Assembly (NCBI RefSeq): GCF_008329905.1 | Contig: NZ_CP032155.1 | Span: 3,224,001 to 3,288,000 of the forward strand | Length of the DNA: 64,000 nucleotides | Reading direction: 5' to 3' | From: Mycobacterium sp. ELW1 | GTDB lineage: Bacteria; Actinomycetota; Actinomycetes; Mycobacteriales; Mycobacteriaceae | The notes under the pieces: generated by a model | What the model was told of the DNA's origin: nothing | Database searches by the model: none | Seen by the model: only the letters and a program-made list of their open reading frames with translations | In this document: positions 9,262-18,503 of the stretch, piece after piece | How the letters are laid out: the number at the start of each line of letters is the position of its first letter | Numbering within the stretch: position 1 is the first letter of the stretch | Program-made: the position numbers and the translations under genes

Positions 9262-10539
9262 GTGATTCGACGTAGGTTGTGCATCGCACTGGTCGCCGTC
9301 CTCGCCGTCGTTCTCGCCGGGTGCGGTGGCGGCGGCGGATCGTCGGGCCCAACCGAGATCGCGGTGTGGCACGGCTATCAGGACACCGAGGGCGAGGTGT
9401 TCAAGAGCCTGGTCGACCAGTACAACAAGGAGCATCCGGACGTCAAGGTGTCCGAGTTGTACTCCAAGAACGACCTTGTGCTGCAGAAGGTTCTGACCGC
9501 GGTGCGGGGTAACAGCGCACCGGATGTGGCGTACATGTTCGGGTCGTGGTCGCCCAACATCGCGAAGATTCCCTCGCTGGTCGACATGGCCGACGAGGTC
9601 AAGAAGCCGGACTGGAAGTGGGACGACTTCTACGAAGCCGAACGCAAGGCGGCGACAGTCGGCGACAAGGTCGTCGGCGTGCCCGCCCTGGTGGACAACC
9701 TGGCGATCGTCTACAACAAGAAGCTGTTCGCCGATGCCGGCGTTGCGCCACCGACGCCGGACTGGACCTGGGATGACTTCCGTGCGGCGGCAGCCAAACT
9801 CACCGACCCGGCCAAGGGACAGTTCGGTTGGCTCATTCCCGCCGACGGCAGCGAAGATACTGTGTGGCACTACATTCCGATGTTGTGGGAGGCCGGCGGC
9901 GACATCCTCAACGCCGACAACTCCAAGGCCGTCTTCAACTCCGACGCCGGTGTGCGGGCGCTGACGACGCTGCAGCAGATGGCGGTGACCGACAAGTCGC
10001 TGTACCTGGACACCACCAACGAGAACGGCCCCAAGCTCATGAACAGCGGCAAGATCGGGATGCTGGTCACCGGCCCGTGGGACCTGTCTTCGCTGTCGGA
10101 CATCGAGTATGGCGTCCAGGTGATGCCCAGCTACCCAGGATCCGCCGGCGGACATCAGACCATCGCAGGCCCCGACAACTGGGTGGTGTTCAACAACGGC
10201 GACAAGCGCAAGCAGGCGGCCATCGACTTCGTGAAATGGCTGTCGGCACCCGAACAGGTCAAGAAGTTCTCGTTGGGCACCGGCGATCTGCCGATCCGCG
10301 CCTCGGTCGGTGACGACAAGTCCGTGCTCGACGAACTCGACAAGAATGTCCCGGGCACCGCGGCGTTCGTCGAGAATCTGAAGAACGTGCACATGGTGCG
10401 GCCTCAGGTCGAGCAGTATCCGGCGGTGTCGGAAGCGCTCGGCCAGGCGGTCATGTCTGTCATGCTCGGCACGGACCAGCCCAAGGCCGCCCTGGACTCC
10501 GCCGCCCAGGCCGCCGACGCGAAGCTGGCCGAGAAGTAG
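9262..10539 (+). CDS. Sugar ABC transporter substrate-binding lipoprotein
   Basis: 425 residues of the family 1 extracellular solute-binding fold. GTG 9262 has AAGGAG 7 bp upstream. The signal peptide ends in a lipobox (VVLAGC) followed by a Gly-rich linker. Typical blocks are EIAVWHGYQDTEGEV, LTAVRGNSAPDVAYMFGSW, GVPALVDNLAIVYNKKLF, KIGMLVTGPWDLS and the C-terminal KQAAIDFVKWLSAPEQ. It captures an oligosaccharide outside the membrane for the two permeases downstream. It follows the GH4 gene by 11 bp, so import and hydrolysis are probably co-expressed. Confidence 0.93.
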   Translation: MIRRRLCIALVAVLAVVLAGCGGGGGSSGPTEIAVWHGYQDTEGEVFKSLVDQYNKEHPDVKVSELYSKNDLVLQKVLTAVRGNSAPDVAYMFGSWSPNIAKIPSLVDMADEVKKPDWKWDDFYEAERKAATVGDKVVGVPALVDNLAIVYNKKLFADAGVAPPTPDWTWDDFRAAAAKLTDPAKGQFGWLIPADGSEDTVWHYIPMLWEAGGDILNADNSKAVFNSDAGVRALTTLQQMAVTDKSLYLDTTNENGPKLMNSGKIGMLVTGPWDLSSLSDIEYGVQVMPSYPGSAGGHQTIAGPDNWVVFNNGDKRKQAAIDFVKWLSAPEQVKKFSLGTGDLPIRASVGDDKSVLDELDKNVPGTAAFVENLKNVHMVRPQVEQYPAVSEALGQAVMSVMLGTDQPKAALDSAAQAADAKLAEK

Positions 10540-10546
10540 GGAGTCG

Positions 10547-11437
10547 ATGCCTGCACTGCTTCGGCGGCTGAGCCGCACAGACACCGTGTCGGGGTGGGCG
10601 CTGGTCAGCCCGGCGGCGATTCTCATCGGGATCTTCGGGCTGCTCCCCGTGCTGATGTCGCTGCAGCTGTCGTTCCAGAAGTCCGACCTGCTCAGCGCAG
10701 AGACACCGTGGGTGGGGTTCGACAACTACAAGAAGCTGGCCGACGACCCGGTCTTCCTGGATGCGATCAAGCACACCATCATCTTTACGGCGCTGTTCGT
10801 GCCCGGCACGATGCTGGTGGGGCTGTTCGTCGCGGCGGCGCTGAACCGCTCGGTGCGATTCATCTCGGTGTACCGGACCGCCGCGTACATCACGATGGCG
10901 GTGTCGACGATCTCGCAGGGCATCATCTTCCTGTGGCTGACCGACCGTGACTACGGTCTGGTCAACGCCGCGCTGAATGCGGTGGGTGTGTCGTCACAAC
11001 CGTTCCTCGCTTCCCCGTCACAGGCGCTCTACGTGATCGTGGCGATGACGATCTGGGGTTGGACGGGCTTCTCGGTGATCGTGTATCTGGCTGCGCTGCA
11101 AGGTGTTCCAGAAGAGTTGCATGAGGCGGCCGCAATCGACGGTGCGTCGGCGTTCACCCGGTTCCGCACCATCACGGTGCCGCTGCTCGGCCCGGCGAAC
11201 CTCTTTCTTCTCGTGTGGCTGACGATCAACGCGCTGCAGCTGTTCGACGAGGTCTATGTGACGACGCGTGGCGGCCCGCTGCGTGCCACCACGGTGATCG
11301 TCTACTACCTCTGGGACCGCGCCTTCGTCCAGTTCGACGCCGGCTATGCCGCCGCGATGGCCTACGCGCTGTTCGTCGTCATCCTGATCGTCACGGCCGT
11401 CCAGTTCCGGCTCGCCCGAAGGTATGTGCACTCATGA
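10547..11437 (+). CDS. Sugar ABC transporter permease, MalF/UgpA type
   Basis: 296 residues with about six transmembrane helices. The cytoplasmic EAA loop is visible as [26 protein letters not shown], which docks to the ATPase. The start ATG follows GTAGGGAG. The gene sits 7 bp after the binding protein and overlaps the next permease (ATGA). Forms the membrane heterodimer with the product at 11434-12339. Confidence 0.93.
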   Translation: MPALLRRLSRTDTVSGWALVSPAAILIGIFGLLPVLMSLQLSFQKSDLLSAETPWVGFDNYKKLADDPVFLDAIKHTIIFTALFVPGTMLVGLFVAAALNRSVRFISVYRTAAYITMAVSTISQGIIFLWLTDRDYGLVNAALNAVGVSSQPFLASPSQALYVIVAMTIWGWTGFSVIVYLAALQGVPEELHEAAAIDGASAFTRFRTITVPLLGPANLFLLVWLTINALQLFDEVYVTTRGGPLRATTVIVYYLWDRAFVQFDAGYAAAMAYALFVVILIVTAVQFRLARRYVHS

Positions 11438-12339
11438 CCGACCTTCTCACTCCCCGCAGTGTCGCCGCGGCCGACCCCGTCGAACCCGACCGGAGGTCCG
11501 GCTGGCGGCTGCCGTTCAGCCCGTGGCATCTGGTCCTGATTCCGTTGACGTTCATCCTCCTGGTGCCGTTGTTGTGGATGCTCGTCACCTCATTGGAGAC
11601 CGAAGGCGAGGCCAATCGCTTCCCGCCGGTGCTGTTTCCGGAAAGCCCGCGGTTCTCGAACTACACCGAGGCGTGGGCCGCGGCGCCGTTCGGACACTTC
11701 TTTCTCAACAGCGCGGCGGTGACCGGTGTCGTGTTGGTGAGCAACCTCCTGGTGTGCAGTCTGGCGGGATACGCGTTCGCACGCATCAGGTTTCTCGGTC
11801 GCGGAGCGCTCTTCGTGACGTTGATGGCGACGCTGATGGTGCCGTTCCAGGTGACGATGATCCCGGTGTTCCTGATCGTCAAGTGGTTCGGCGACAACGT
11901 CTGGGCGGGTCTGGGCATCGATCACATCGGCGCGTTGATGCTGCCGAACCTCGCGACGGCGTTCGGCATCTTCTTCCTGCGCCAGTTCTTCATGACCGTT
12001 CCCGTCGAACTGGAGGAGGCGGCTCGGGTCGACGGGACGTCGCGAATCGGTGTGCTGGTGAAGATCGTCCTTCCGCTCTCGTTGCCGGCGCTGTCGACGT
12101 TGGCAGCGCTGACCGTCCTCACGTCGTGGAACGACTTCCTGTGGCCGTTGATCGTCATCACGTCGCAGGACCAGATGACGATCCCGTTGGGGCTGAGCTA
12201 CTTCCAGGGTGCCCACCATGTCAAATGGCCCCTGCTGATGGCGGCCAATGTGATGAGCCTGTTGCCGATGTTGCTGGTATTCGTCGGCGCGCAGCGCTAT
12301 TTCGTGCAATCGGTCGCAAGCCAGGGATTGAAGGGCTGA
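11434..12339 (+). CDS. Sugar ABC transporter permease, MalG/UgpE type
   Basis: 301 residues, about six membrane helices, with a 30-residue cytoplasmic N-terminus. The EAA loop is [24 protein letters not shown], and [10 protein letters not shown] is the usual MalG-family block. ATG 11434 overlaps the upstream stop by 4 bp; more upstream codons would lie deep in the previous gene. Partner of the 10547-11437 permease. Confidence 0.93.
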   Translation: MTDLLTPRSVAAADPVEPDRRSGWRLPFSPWHLVLIPLTFILLVPLLWMLVTSLETEGEANRFPPVLFPESPRFSNYTEAWAAAPFGHFFLNSAAVTGVVLVSNLLVCSLAGYAFARIRFLGRGALFVTLMATLMVPFQVTMIPVFLIVKWFGDNVWAGLGIDHIGALMLPNLATAFGIFFLRQFFMTVPVELEEAARVDGTSRIGVLVKIVLPLSLPALSTLAALTVLTSWNDFLWPLIVITSQDQMTIPLGLSYFQGAHHVKWPLLMAANVMSLLPMLLVFVGAQRYFVQSVASQGLKG

Positions 12340-12341
12340 GC

Positions 12342-13433
12342 ATGGCAGAAGTCGAGTTCCGGGACGTGACACGGCGTTACGCGGGCGGGGTCGTCGCCTT
12401 GAAGGACTTCAACCTGACGGTTGCCGACGGGGAGTTCCTGATCCTGGTCGGGCCGTCCGGGTGCGGCAAGAGCACGGCATTGAGACTGCTTGCCGGGCTT
12501 GACAAGCCGACATCCGGTGAGATCAGGATCGGTGATCGGGCCGTCACCGGCCTGGCACCGGGCGAGCGTGACATCGCCATGGTGTTCCAGAATTACGCGC
12601 TGTACCCACACATGTCGGTCTATCGGAATCTGGCCTACGGACTTCGTCAGCGCAAGACACCGCGCGCCGAGATCGACCGGCGGGTCCGGGAGACCGCCGC
12701 CCTCCTCGAGATCGACATGCTGTTGGATCGCAAGCCCGGTCAGCTTTCCGGCGGCCAGCGCCAACGCGTCGCGATGGGCCGTGCGCTGGTCCGCCAGCCG
12801 CAGGCGTTCCTGCTCGACGAACCGCTGTCGAACCTCGACGCCAAGTTGCGCAACCAGGTCCGTGGGGATCTGAAGCGGTTGCACCGCGAACTCCCGGTCA
12901 CCTCGATCTACGTCACTCACGATCAGGTCGAGGCGATGACGCTCGGCGACCGGCTGTGTGTGATGTCCGGCGGCGCAATCCAACAGATCGGCACACCCGA
13001 CGAGATCTACAACCACCCGGCCAACACCTTCGTCGCCGCGTTCATGGGCAGTCCCCCGATGAACCTCATTGCGGGCGAGGTCCGCTCGGGAGTGCTGCAC
13101 CTCGCCGACGCCGCCGTGACCGCGGTGTCGACGCCGGACGGTCCGGTGACGGTCGGCGTACGTCCGGAGCATCTGCACCTGCACGACAGCTGCACCGACG
13201 GGCTGCTGCCTGCGCGGGTCGATGTCGTCGAGCCGCTGGGCAGCCACGTACTGGTGACCGCGCTGGTCGATACCGGTGACCCGGACAGCACGCGGGTGAT
13301 CGTCCATGCGCCGGCGGGCACCGACCTACCGGCCGGCACCCGCATCGGGCTCGAGATGCCGCCGGAGCGGACGTATTTCTTCGACGCCGATACGGGCGCC
13401 GCCCGCCGCAGTCGCGAGCACATCGCGCTCTGA
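12342..13433 (+). CDS. Sugar ABC transporter ATP-binding protein, UgpC/MsmK type
   Basis: 363 residues. Walker A is GPSGCGKST (about 37-45), the Q-loop is [15 protein letters not shown], the signature is LSGGQRQR, Walker B is [15 protein letters not shown] and the H-loop is [10 protein letters not shown]. The last ~125 residues are the TOBE/OB regulatory domain ([10 protein letters not shown]). The start is 2 bp after the permease stop. Its presence inside the operon means this importer does not depend on a shared ATPase. Last gene of the sugar cluster. Confidence 0.93.
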   Translation: MAEVEFRDVTRRYAGGVVALKDFNLTVADGEFLILVGPSGCGKSTALRLLAGLDKPTSGEIRIGDRAVTGLAPGERDIAMVFQNYALYPHMSVYRNLAYGLRQRKTPRAEIDRRVRETAALLEIDMLLDRKPGQLSGGQRQRVAMGRALVRQPQAFLLDEPLSNLDAKLRNQVRGDLKRLHRELPVTSIYVTHDQVEAMTLGDRLCVMSGGAIQQIGTPDEIYNHPANTFVAAFMGSPPMNLIAGEVRSGVLHLADAAVTAVSTPDGPVTVGVRPEHLHLHDSCTDGLLPARVDVVEPLGSHVLVTALVDTGDPDSTRVIVHAPAGTDLPAGTRIGLEMPPERTYFFDADTGAARRSREHIAL

Positions 13434-13515
13434 GCGGCCACCCCGCTCACCGGGAGTGGTTGTTGCTTCCCGCTCGGGCACCGATCACAGTGGGTGCCAG
13501 CGACAAAGGAGGCCG

Positions 13516-15075
13516 ATGACTGCGCAGGACACCCCGTTCGACGAGACCGTCGACGTCATTGTGGCCGGTTCCGGCGGCGGTATCACCGGCGCCTACACCG
13601 CGGCCCGCGAGGGCCTGTCGGTGGCGCTGGTGGAGGCGACCGACAAGTTCGGCGGCACCACCGCGTATTCCGGTGGCGGCGGCATGTGGTTCCCGTGCAA
13701 CCCGGTCCTGCAGCGTGCGGGCAGCGATGACACGATCGACAAGGCGCTGAACTATTTCCACGCCGTGATCGGTGACCGCACTCCCCGGGAGCTGCAGGAG
13801 ACCTACATCCGCCGCGGACCCGGTCTGGTCGAATACCTGGAAGCCGACGAGAATTTCGTGTTCAGCGTGCTGCCCTGGCCGGATTACTACGGGTCGGTGC
13901 CGGACTCCCGCAGCGACGGCCTGCGCCACATCGTGGCGGCACCCATTCGCGGTGAGAAGCTCGGCCCCTACGCCGGTTCCGTGCGCGGGCCGCTCGACCA
14001 TGACCGTCTCGGCGCGCCGGCACCGGACAAGCTCTTCGGTGGGCGGGCGCTCATCGGCCGGTTCCTCGCCGCGCTGGCCGGCTACCCCGACGCGGTGCTG
14101 TACCGCAACACCCAGCTGACCGATCTGATCACCGACGAGGGCCGGGTGGTCGGGGCGGTGGTGCAACGCGACGGCACCCCGGTGCGGATCGGCGCCCGGC
14201 GCGGAGTTCTCTTGGCGGCAGGCGGATTCGAGCACAATCCCGAGCTTCGACGGACGTACGGGGTGCCCGGCGACGCCCGTGACACCATGGGCGGACCCGG
14301 CAGCACGGGTGCGGCGCTGCAGGCGGCGATGCGGATCGGAGCGGCCACCGATCTGATGGACCAGGCCTGGTGGTCACCGGGGCTGACCCACCCCGACGGT
14401 CGCTCCGCATTCGCGCTGTGGTTCACCGGCGGAATCTTCGTCAATCAGGCCGGGCAGCGGTTCGTCAACGAGTCCGCCGCCTACGACCGGATCGGCAGGC
14501 AGATCATCGCTGAGATGCAGGCAGGCCGCCTCGACATCCCGTTCTGGATGGTCTACGACAACCGCGAGGGCGAGGTCCCGCCGGTGAAGGCGACCAACGT
14601 CTCGATGGTCGACACCGAAAGCTATCGGACCGCCGGATTATGGCGCAGCGCAGACACTCTGGCCGAACTGGCCGAGCTGATCGGGGTCCCCGCCGACGCC
14701 CTGGACGAGACGGTCACCCGGTACAACGCAATGGTCGCCGCCGGTGCCGACACCGACTTCGGTCGCGGTGACGAGGCGTACGACCGGGCGTTCTCCGGCG
14801 GCGAATCACCCATGGTCGCGATCGACACACCGCCATTTCATGCGGCGGCGTTCGGGCTGTCCGATCTCGGGACCAAGGGCGGACTGCGTACCGATACCAG
14901 AGCCCGGGTGCTCGACGAATCCGGTGAGCCGATCCCGGGCTTGTACGCGGCAGGCAACACCATGGCCGCGGTCAGCGGCACCACCTATCCCGGTGGCGGG
15001 AACCCGATCGGCGCGTCGATGTTGTTCAGCTACGTGGCCGCGCTCGACATGGCCGGTGACGTCAGGTCAGCTTGA
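13516..15075 (+). CDS. FAD-binding 3-ketosteroid-delta1-dehydrogenase-like protein
   Basis: 519 residues. The N-terminal FAD motif is VAGSGGGITGAYTA (16-29) with an acidic VALVEA at 36-41 and GGTTAYSGGG. A tyrosine pair lies at 124-125 (WPDYYGS), near where KstD enzymes have a catalytic Tyr. The C-terminal TTYPGGGNPIG supplies Tyr491 and Gly495, matching the spacing of the Tyr487/Gly491 pair known in Rhodococcus KSTD1. It probably dehydrogenates ring A of a 3-ketosteroid or a similar cyclic ketone. AAAGGAGG lies at 13505-13512. The 3' end overlaps the convergent secreted-protein gene by 14 bp. Substrate class is well supported; the exact steroid is not. Confidence 0.85.
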   Translation: MTAQDTPFDETVDVIVAGSGGGITGAYTAAREGLSVALVEATDKFGGTTAYSGGGGMWFPCNPVLQRAGSDDTIDKALNYFHAVIGDRTPRELQETYIRRGPGLVEYLEADENFVFSVLPWPDYYGSVPDSRSDGLRHIVAAPIRGEKLGPYAGSVRGPLDHDRLGAPAPDKLFGGRALIGRFLAALAGYPDAVLYRNTQLTDLITDEGRVVGAVVQRDGTPVRIGARRGVLLAAGGFEHNPELRRTYGVPGDARDTMGGPGSTGAALQAAMRIGAATDLMDQAWWSPGLTHPDGRSAFALWFTGGIFVNQAGQRFVNESAAYDRIGRQIIAEMQAGRLDIPFWMVYDNREGEVPPVKATNVSMVDTESYRTAGLWRSADTLAELAELIGVPADALDETVTRYNAMVAAGADTDFGRGDEAYDRAFSGGESPMVAIDTPPFHAAAFGLSDLGTKGGLRTDTRARVLDESGEPIPGLYAAGNTMAAVSGTTYPGGGNPIGASMLFSYVAALDMAGDVRSA

Positions 15076-15577
15076 TCAACTTGAACGGCATGTTGATGAA
15101 CAGCGCGAGGCTACGCCCGCAGGCCCCCGGCTGACCGGTGGTCGAGTCCTGACCCACCAGCATGTTGGAGGTGGGATCGGTCTGATCACCGCCCGGGGTG
15201 GAGCCGTGGAACCGGATCACCTGTAATCCCGGGGCGCTGGTGCCGTCCTGGCACGGCATCCAGTCCTCGATGACGCGCTTGACCCGCCAATCCCCGCCGG
15301 TCTGATAGATCGGGGCGGTCCACCCGGCGTCGCTGCTGACCGTGCCGGTGCACTCGGTCGGATAACTGCAGGTCGAGTTGATCGTCCAGATGCTGCGGAT
15401 GCTGCGCTCGTCGTGGAACACGTCGTTGGTGGTGGCCCACTCGCCGTTGGACGTCGCCTGGAATGTGCCGTTGAGCGCCCATTTTTCGCCGGCGTTCGCG
15501 GCGGCCGGATTCAGGAGGCCGCCGAGCATCGCAGTGGTCAGCGCCGTGACGCCGATCAGCATTCGTGACTTACGCAT
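15062..15577 (-). CDS. Small secreted protein at the end of the mce operon, function unknown
   Basis: 171 residues beginning MRKSRMLIGV, with a standard signal peptide ending near AANA. The mature part is ~140 residues with four cysteines in two pairs by position (CSYPTEC, then PC and GACGR), so disulfides outside the cell are likely. No catalytic motif was recognised. ATG 15577 is preferred because GGGGAGAGG lies just upstream and it starts at the signal peptide; an ATG at 15628 would add a non-signal leader. It begins 23 bp after the mceF stop and is therefore probably co-transcribed with the Mce importer. Confidence 0.75.
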   Translation of the reverse strand: MRKSRMLIGVTALTTAMLGGLLNPAAANAGEKWALNGTFQATSNGEWATTNDVFHDERSIRSIWTINSTCSYPTECTGTVSSDAGWTAPIYQTGGDWRVKRVIEDWMPCQDGTSAPGLQVIRFHGSTPGGDQTDPTSNMLVGQDSTTGQPGACGRSLALFINMPFKLIKLT

Positions 15578-15600
15578 GTGGCCTCTCCCCTCACCTGTGG

Positions 15601-17199
15601 TCATGTCGTCGGCAGCAGGTCCTTCCACGACATATCCCCGTTCACGTTGGCCAGATTGGTCTGCTGGCCCGCGTGGCCGTCGGGCGTGGCGTAATGCCCG
15701 GTGGCCGGGTCGTAAGTGGCGATCGCCACCGACGGGCCGCCTGCCGAGCCGGGGGTGAACGCGCTCGGCGCAACCGCCGGCCCGCCGCCCTGGTCGGTCG
15801 GCGCGATATCCGGAGCAGCGCCCGTGGGCGCCAACGTTGCCGGGACAGGAGGTATCGGCGTACCGGCTGGTGCCGGGACCGGTCCCGGCGGCAGCGGAGT
15901 GCCCTGCAGCGGCCCGTAGATGTGATCGTTCAACGTCGTCCTGTCATCCGGCGGGATGCCCTGTGCGATCAGGTTGGGATCGATCGGGTTGGGACCTGTC
16001 GCATGCTGGCGCATGGCAAGCGGCTCATACGGCTTGTCGCTGTCACAGATCTCCACCGTGGGTGCCCGCTTACCGGGCTCACCCTGACACGGATAGTTGC
16101 GGGCGCCGCGGACCGCGATAGGCGAATCCTGGGGCAGCTTGCAGTAGAGGCCGTCCGGGGTGTCGATGGTCGACGTGTCTTCCGGTGAGCGCCACTGCGA
16201 CGGGGGCAGGAAGCCCACCGTGCACGCGGGTGGATCGCTGATCGTCAGGGTGAAGTCACCCAGCGTCATACCGGTCGGGTTGTTCAGCGGTGACCCGACC
16301 GCCTGAATCGAGCCGACGTACGGCGGCAACAGCACCAGAAGTTGTTCCAGGCTCTTGTTGTACGTCACGCCGATCTGGCCCACCGTCGAGAGGCTTGCCA
16401 GCAGGATCGGCAGCGTCGGCTTCACCTGGTTGAACAACGCGGAGGCCTCGTCGGCCGCACCGGGCCCGTTGGCCAGGATGCCGCGCCACTGCGGGTCGTT
16501 GGTGTTCAGCTGGTCGGTGATGCCGGCCAGGCTGCGCGCCCAGGTGCGGATGGAATCGGTGGAGGCGAGCTGGCCGTCCAGCAGCGGGCGGCTGTCCTCC
16601 ACCAGCGTGCGGGTCTGATCCGCGGTGGCATTGAAATCGGCGGCCAGTCGCGAGGCCGAGTCGTTCAGCGTGGTGAGGTCGTCGCCAGCGCCGTTGAGGC
16701 CCTGATACGCGTCGTCCAACAGATCGGTGAGACGGTTGGTCGGGATGCTCTTGAGCAGCTCGTTGGTTTGATCGAGCACCGGACCGACCGCCTGCGGCAC
16801 GGTCGCGTTCTTGGCGGGAATCACCGAGCCGTCCTGGAGGTACGGCCCGGAATCGGTGCGCGGCACCAGATCCACGTACTGCTCACCGACCGCCGACACG
16901 CTGAGCACCCGCGCCTGCAGATCGACGGGCACCTTCGGATTGCTGGCCAGCGACAGGGTGGCCACCGCCCCGGAGCGGGTCGGCACCACCTCGGTGACCT
17001 TGCCCAGCTGCACGCCGCGGTAGGTCACGTTCGAGAACTGGTACAGCCCACCGGTTCTCGGCAGCTCGAGCTTGACCGTGATCCGGCCGATGCCGAGCAA
17101 GGTGGGCGCCTGCATGTACACCATGACCATGACGGCGATCCCGACCACCGACGCGATGGTGAAGATGATCAGCTGATTGCGGACGAAGCGCGTCAGCAT
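15601..17199 (-). CDS. mceF: Mce family protein, MceF position
   Basis: 532 residues. One N-terminal membrane helix (LIIFTIASVVGIAVMVMVYM), then an MCE domain (about 40-120, with TYRGVQLGKVTEVVP), a long helical region rich in Asn and Thr that forms the needle, and a Pro/Ala-rich C-terminal ~120 residues. Six different Mce proteins are believed to assemble into a hexameric lipid channel across the periplasm. Its start overlaps the mceE stop (TGATG). Two cysteines around 325-375 and two more near 385 may form disulfides. Confidence 0.92.
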   Translation of the reverse strand: MLTRFVRNQLIIFTIASVVGIAVMVMVYMQAPTLLGIGRITVKLELPRTGGLYQFSNVTYRGVQLGKVTEVVPTRSGAVATLSLASNPKVPVDLQARVLSVSAVGEQYVDLVPRTDSGPYLQDGSVIPAKNATVPQAVGPVLDQTNELLKSIPTNRLTDLLDDAYQGLNGAGDDLTTLNDSASRLAADFNATADQTRTLVEDSRPLLDGQLASTDSIRTWARSLAGITDQLNTNDPQWRGILANGPGAADEASALFNQVKPTLPILLASLSTVGQIGVTYNKSLEQLLVLLPPYVGSIQAVGSPLNNPTGMTLGDFTLTISDPPACTVGFLPPSQWRSPEDTSTIDTPDGLYCKLPQDSPIAVRGARNYPCQGEPGKRAPTVEICDSDKPYEPLAMRQHATGPNPIDPNLIAQGIPPDDRTTLNDHIYGPLQGTPLPPGPVPAPAGTPIPPVPATLAPTGAAPDIAPTDQGGGPAVAPSAFTPGSAGGPSVAIATYDPATGHYATPDGHAGQQTNLANVNGDMSWKDLLPTT

Positions 17200-18503
17200 C
17201 AGTTACCCCCGTCCTGTGGCGCTGCTTCCGGAGCCGGACCCGGCAGCGGGCCGGTCGCCGGACCCGGCAGCGGGCCGGAGCCCATGCCGGGAGCGGGCTG
17301 CGTGGCGCCGGTCAACGATGCCTGCTGGTTGGGCGCCGCCGGGCCCGGGCCCACCAATGGTGGGATGTCCGCCACCTGCGTCGGGGGCGGCGCCGGGCTG
17401 AACGGAGCGTTCAGCGGATCGTAGGTATAGGTCGCGTACCACGGATCACCAGGCGCGGGAACGAGTTTGGCGTTCTCATCACCCCAGCGCGTACCGAGCA
17501 TCAGGGTCTTCTTCAACCGCGGCACGGTGAAGTCGAAGATGATGAACTGGTTCAGATAGTCGCCGCGGATCGCCCGGTCGATGACCTGCTGGGTGTACGG
17601 GAACGTCGGCAGGTACGCCAGCGCCGTGTCCAGCTTCGGTCCGACGTCGGCCAGCGCCTTCAGCGTCGGCTCGAGATTCTGCAGGTTACGTACAAGGTCG
17701 GCCTTCGTATCGTTGACCAGACCGGTGGCCAGGTTGGAGAAGTCGCGGAACTTCTCCAGCGCGGTCGTGATGCGGGGACGCTCCTTGACCAGCACATCCA
17801 ACGCCGGCGGGATCCGGTTCAGCGCGTCGGTGAGGACGCCCTGCTGCGCGGCGAAGGTACCGGCCAGCCGATTGAGAGAGTTCACCGCCTCGTTGATGCT
17901 GTCGCGCTGGTTGGCCAGCAGGCCGATGAAATCGTTGAGCCGCGTGAGCAAGTCGCGGATCTGGTCGGTCCTGCCGTTCAGCGCGGCGCTGAACTCGTGG
18001 ATGATGTCGCCGATCTGGCCCAGTCCACCACCGTTGACGACCACCGACAGCGCCGAAAGGGTCTGCTCGGTCGACGGGTAGGTCGACGAACGATTGAGGC
18101 CGAGCGTGGCACCGGGTTGGAGGACCCCGCTCGGCGCCTGACCCAGCGGGGGGTTCAGCGCCAGGTGCATGGATCCCAGCAGGCTGGTCTGCCCCACCGA
18201 GGCCACCGCGTTGGCCGGAATCACCACGCCGGGCTGGACCGAGACCTCGACATCGGCATGCCAGTCGGTGACCGTCATGTCACCGACGCTGCCGACCACG
18301 ACATCGCCGACCATGACCGGTGAATTCGATTCCAGCTGGCCCACATTGGCGATCTCGATGTGATAGGTGTTCGAGCCCTTGCCGTGGCCGACCGTTCCCG
18401 GCAACGGCAGCGAATTCAGACCACCGAAGCTACAGCCGGTCACTGTGACCGCGACACAGGAGGCGGTCACCACCAGGCGCTGCACCGAACCTCGACGGAT
18501 CAT
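17199..18503 (-). CDS. mceE: Mce family lipoprotein, MceE position
   Basis: 434 residues. A signal peptide with lipobox VTVTGC (Cys24) makes this the lipid-anchored Mce subunit, as with LprK-type proteins. The MCE domain spans about 45-125 (ANVGQLESNSPVMVGDVVVGSVGDM), followed by the helical needle region and a disordered Pro/Gly-rich tail. The tail contains a tandem GPLPGPAT duplication encoded by a 24-bp direct repeat. It overlaps mceD by 4 bp and mceF by 1 bp. Confidence 0.92.
   Translation of the reverse strand: MIRRGSVQRLVVTASCVAVTVTGCSFGGLNSLPLPGTVGHGKGSNTYHIEIANVGQLESNSPVMVGDVVVGSVGDMTVTDWHADVEVSVQPGVVIPANAVASVGQTSLLGSMHLALNPPLGQAPSGVLQPGATLGLNRSSTYPSTEQTLSALSVVVNGGGLGQIGDIIHEFSAALNGRTDQIRDLLTRLNDFIGLLANQRDSINEAVNSLNRLAGTFAAQQGVLTDALNRIPPALDVLVKERPRITTALEKFRDFSNLATGLVNDTKADLVRNLQNLEPTLKALADVGPKLDTALAYLPTFPYTQQVIDRAIRGDYLNQFIIFDFTVPRLKKTLMLGTRWGDENAKLVPAPGDPWYATYTYDPLNAPFSPAPPPTQVADIPPLVGPGPAAPNQQASLTGATQPAPGMGSGPLPGPATGPLPGPAPEAAPQDGGN
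17234..17278 (-). repeat. 24-bp period direct repeat in the mceE 3' end
   Basis: Two identical 21-bp units at 17234-17254 and 17258-17278, separated by 3 bp, encode repeated Gly-Pro-Leu-Pro segments in the MceE tail. Such repeats can change copy number by slippage without breaking the frame. Confidence 0.7.
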
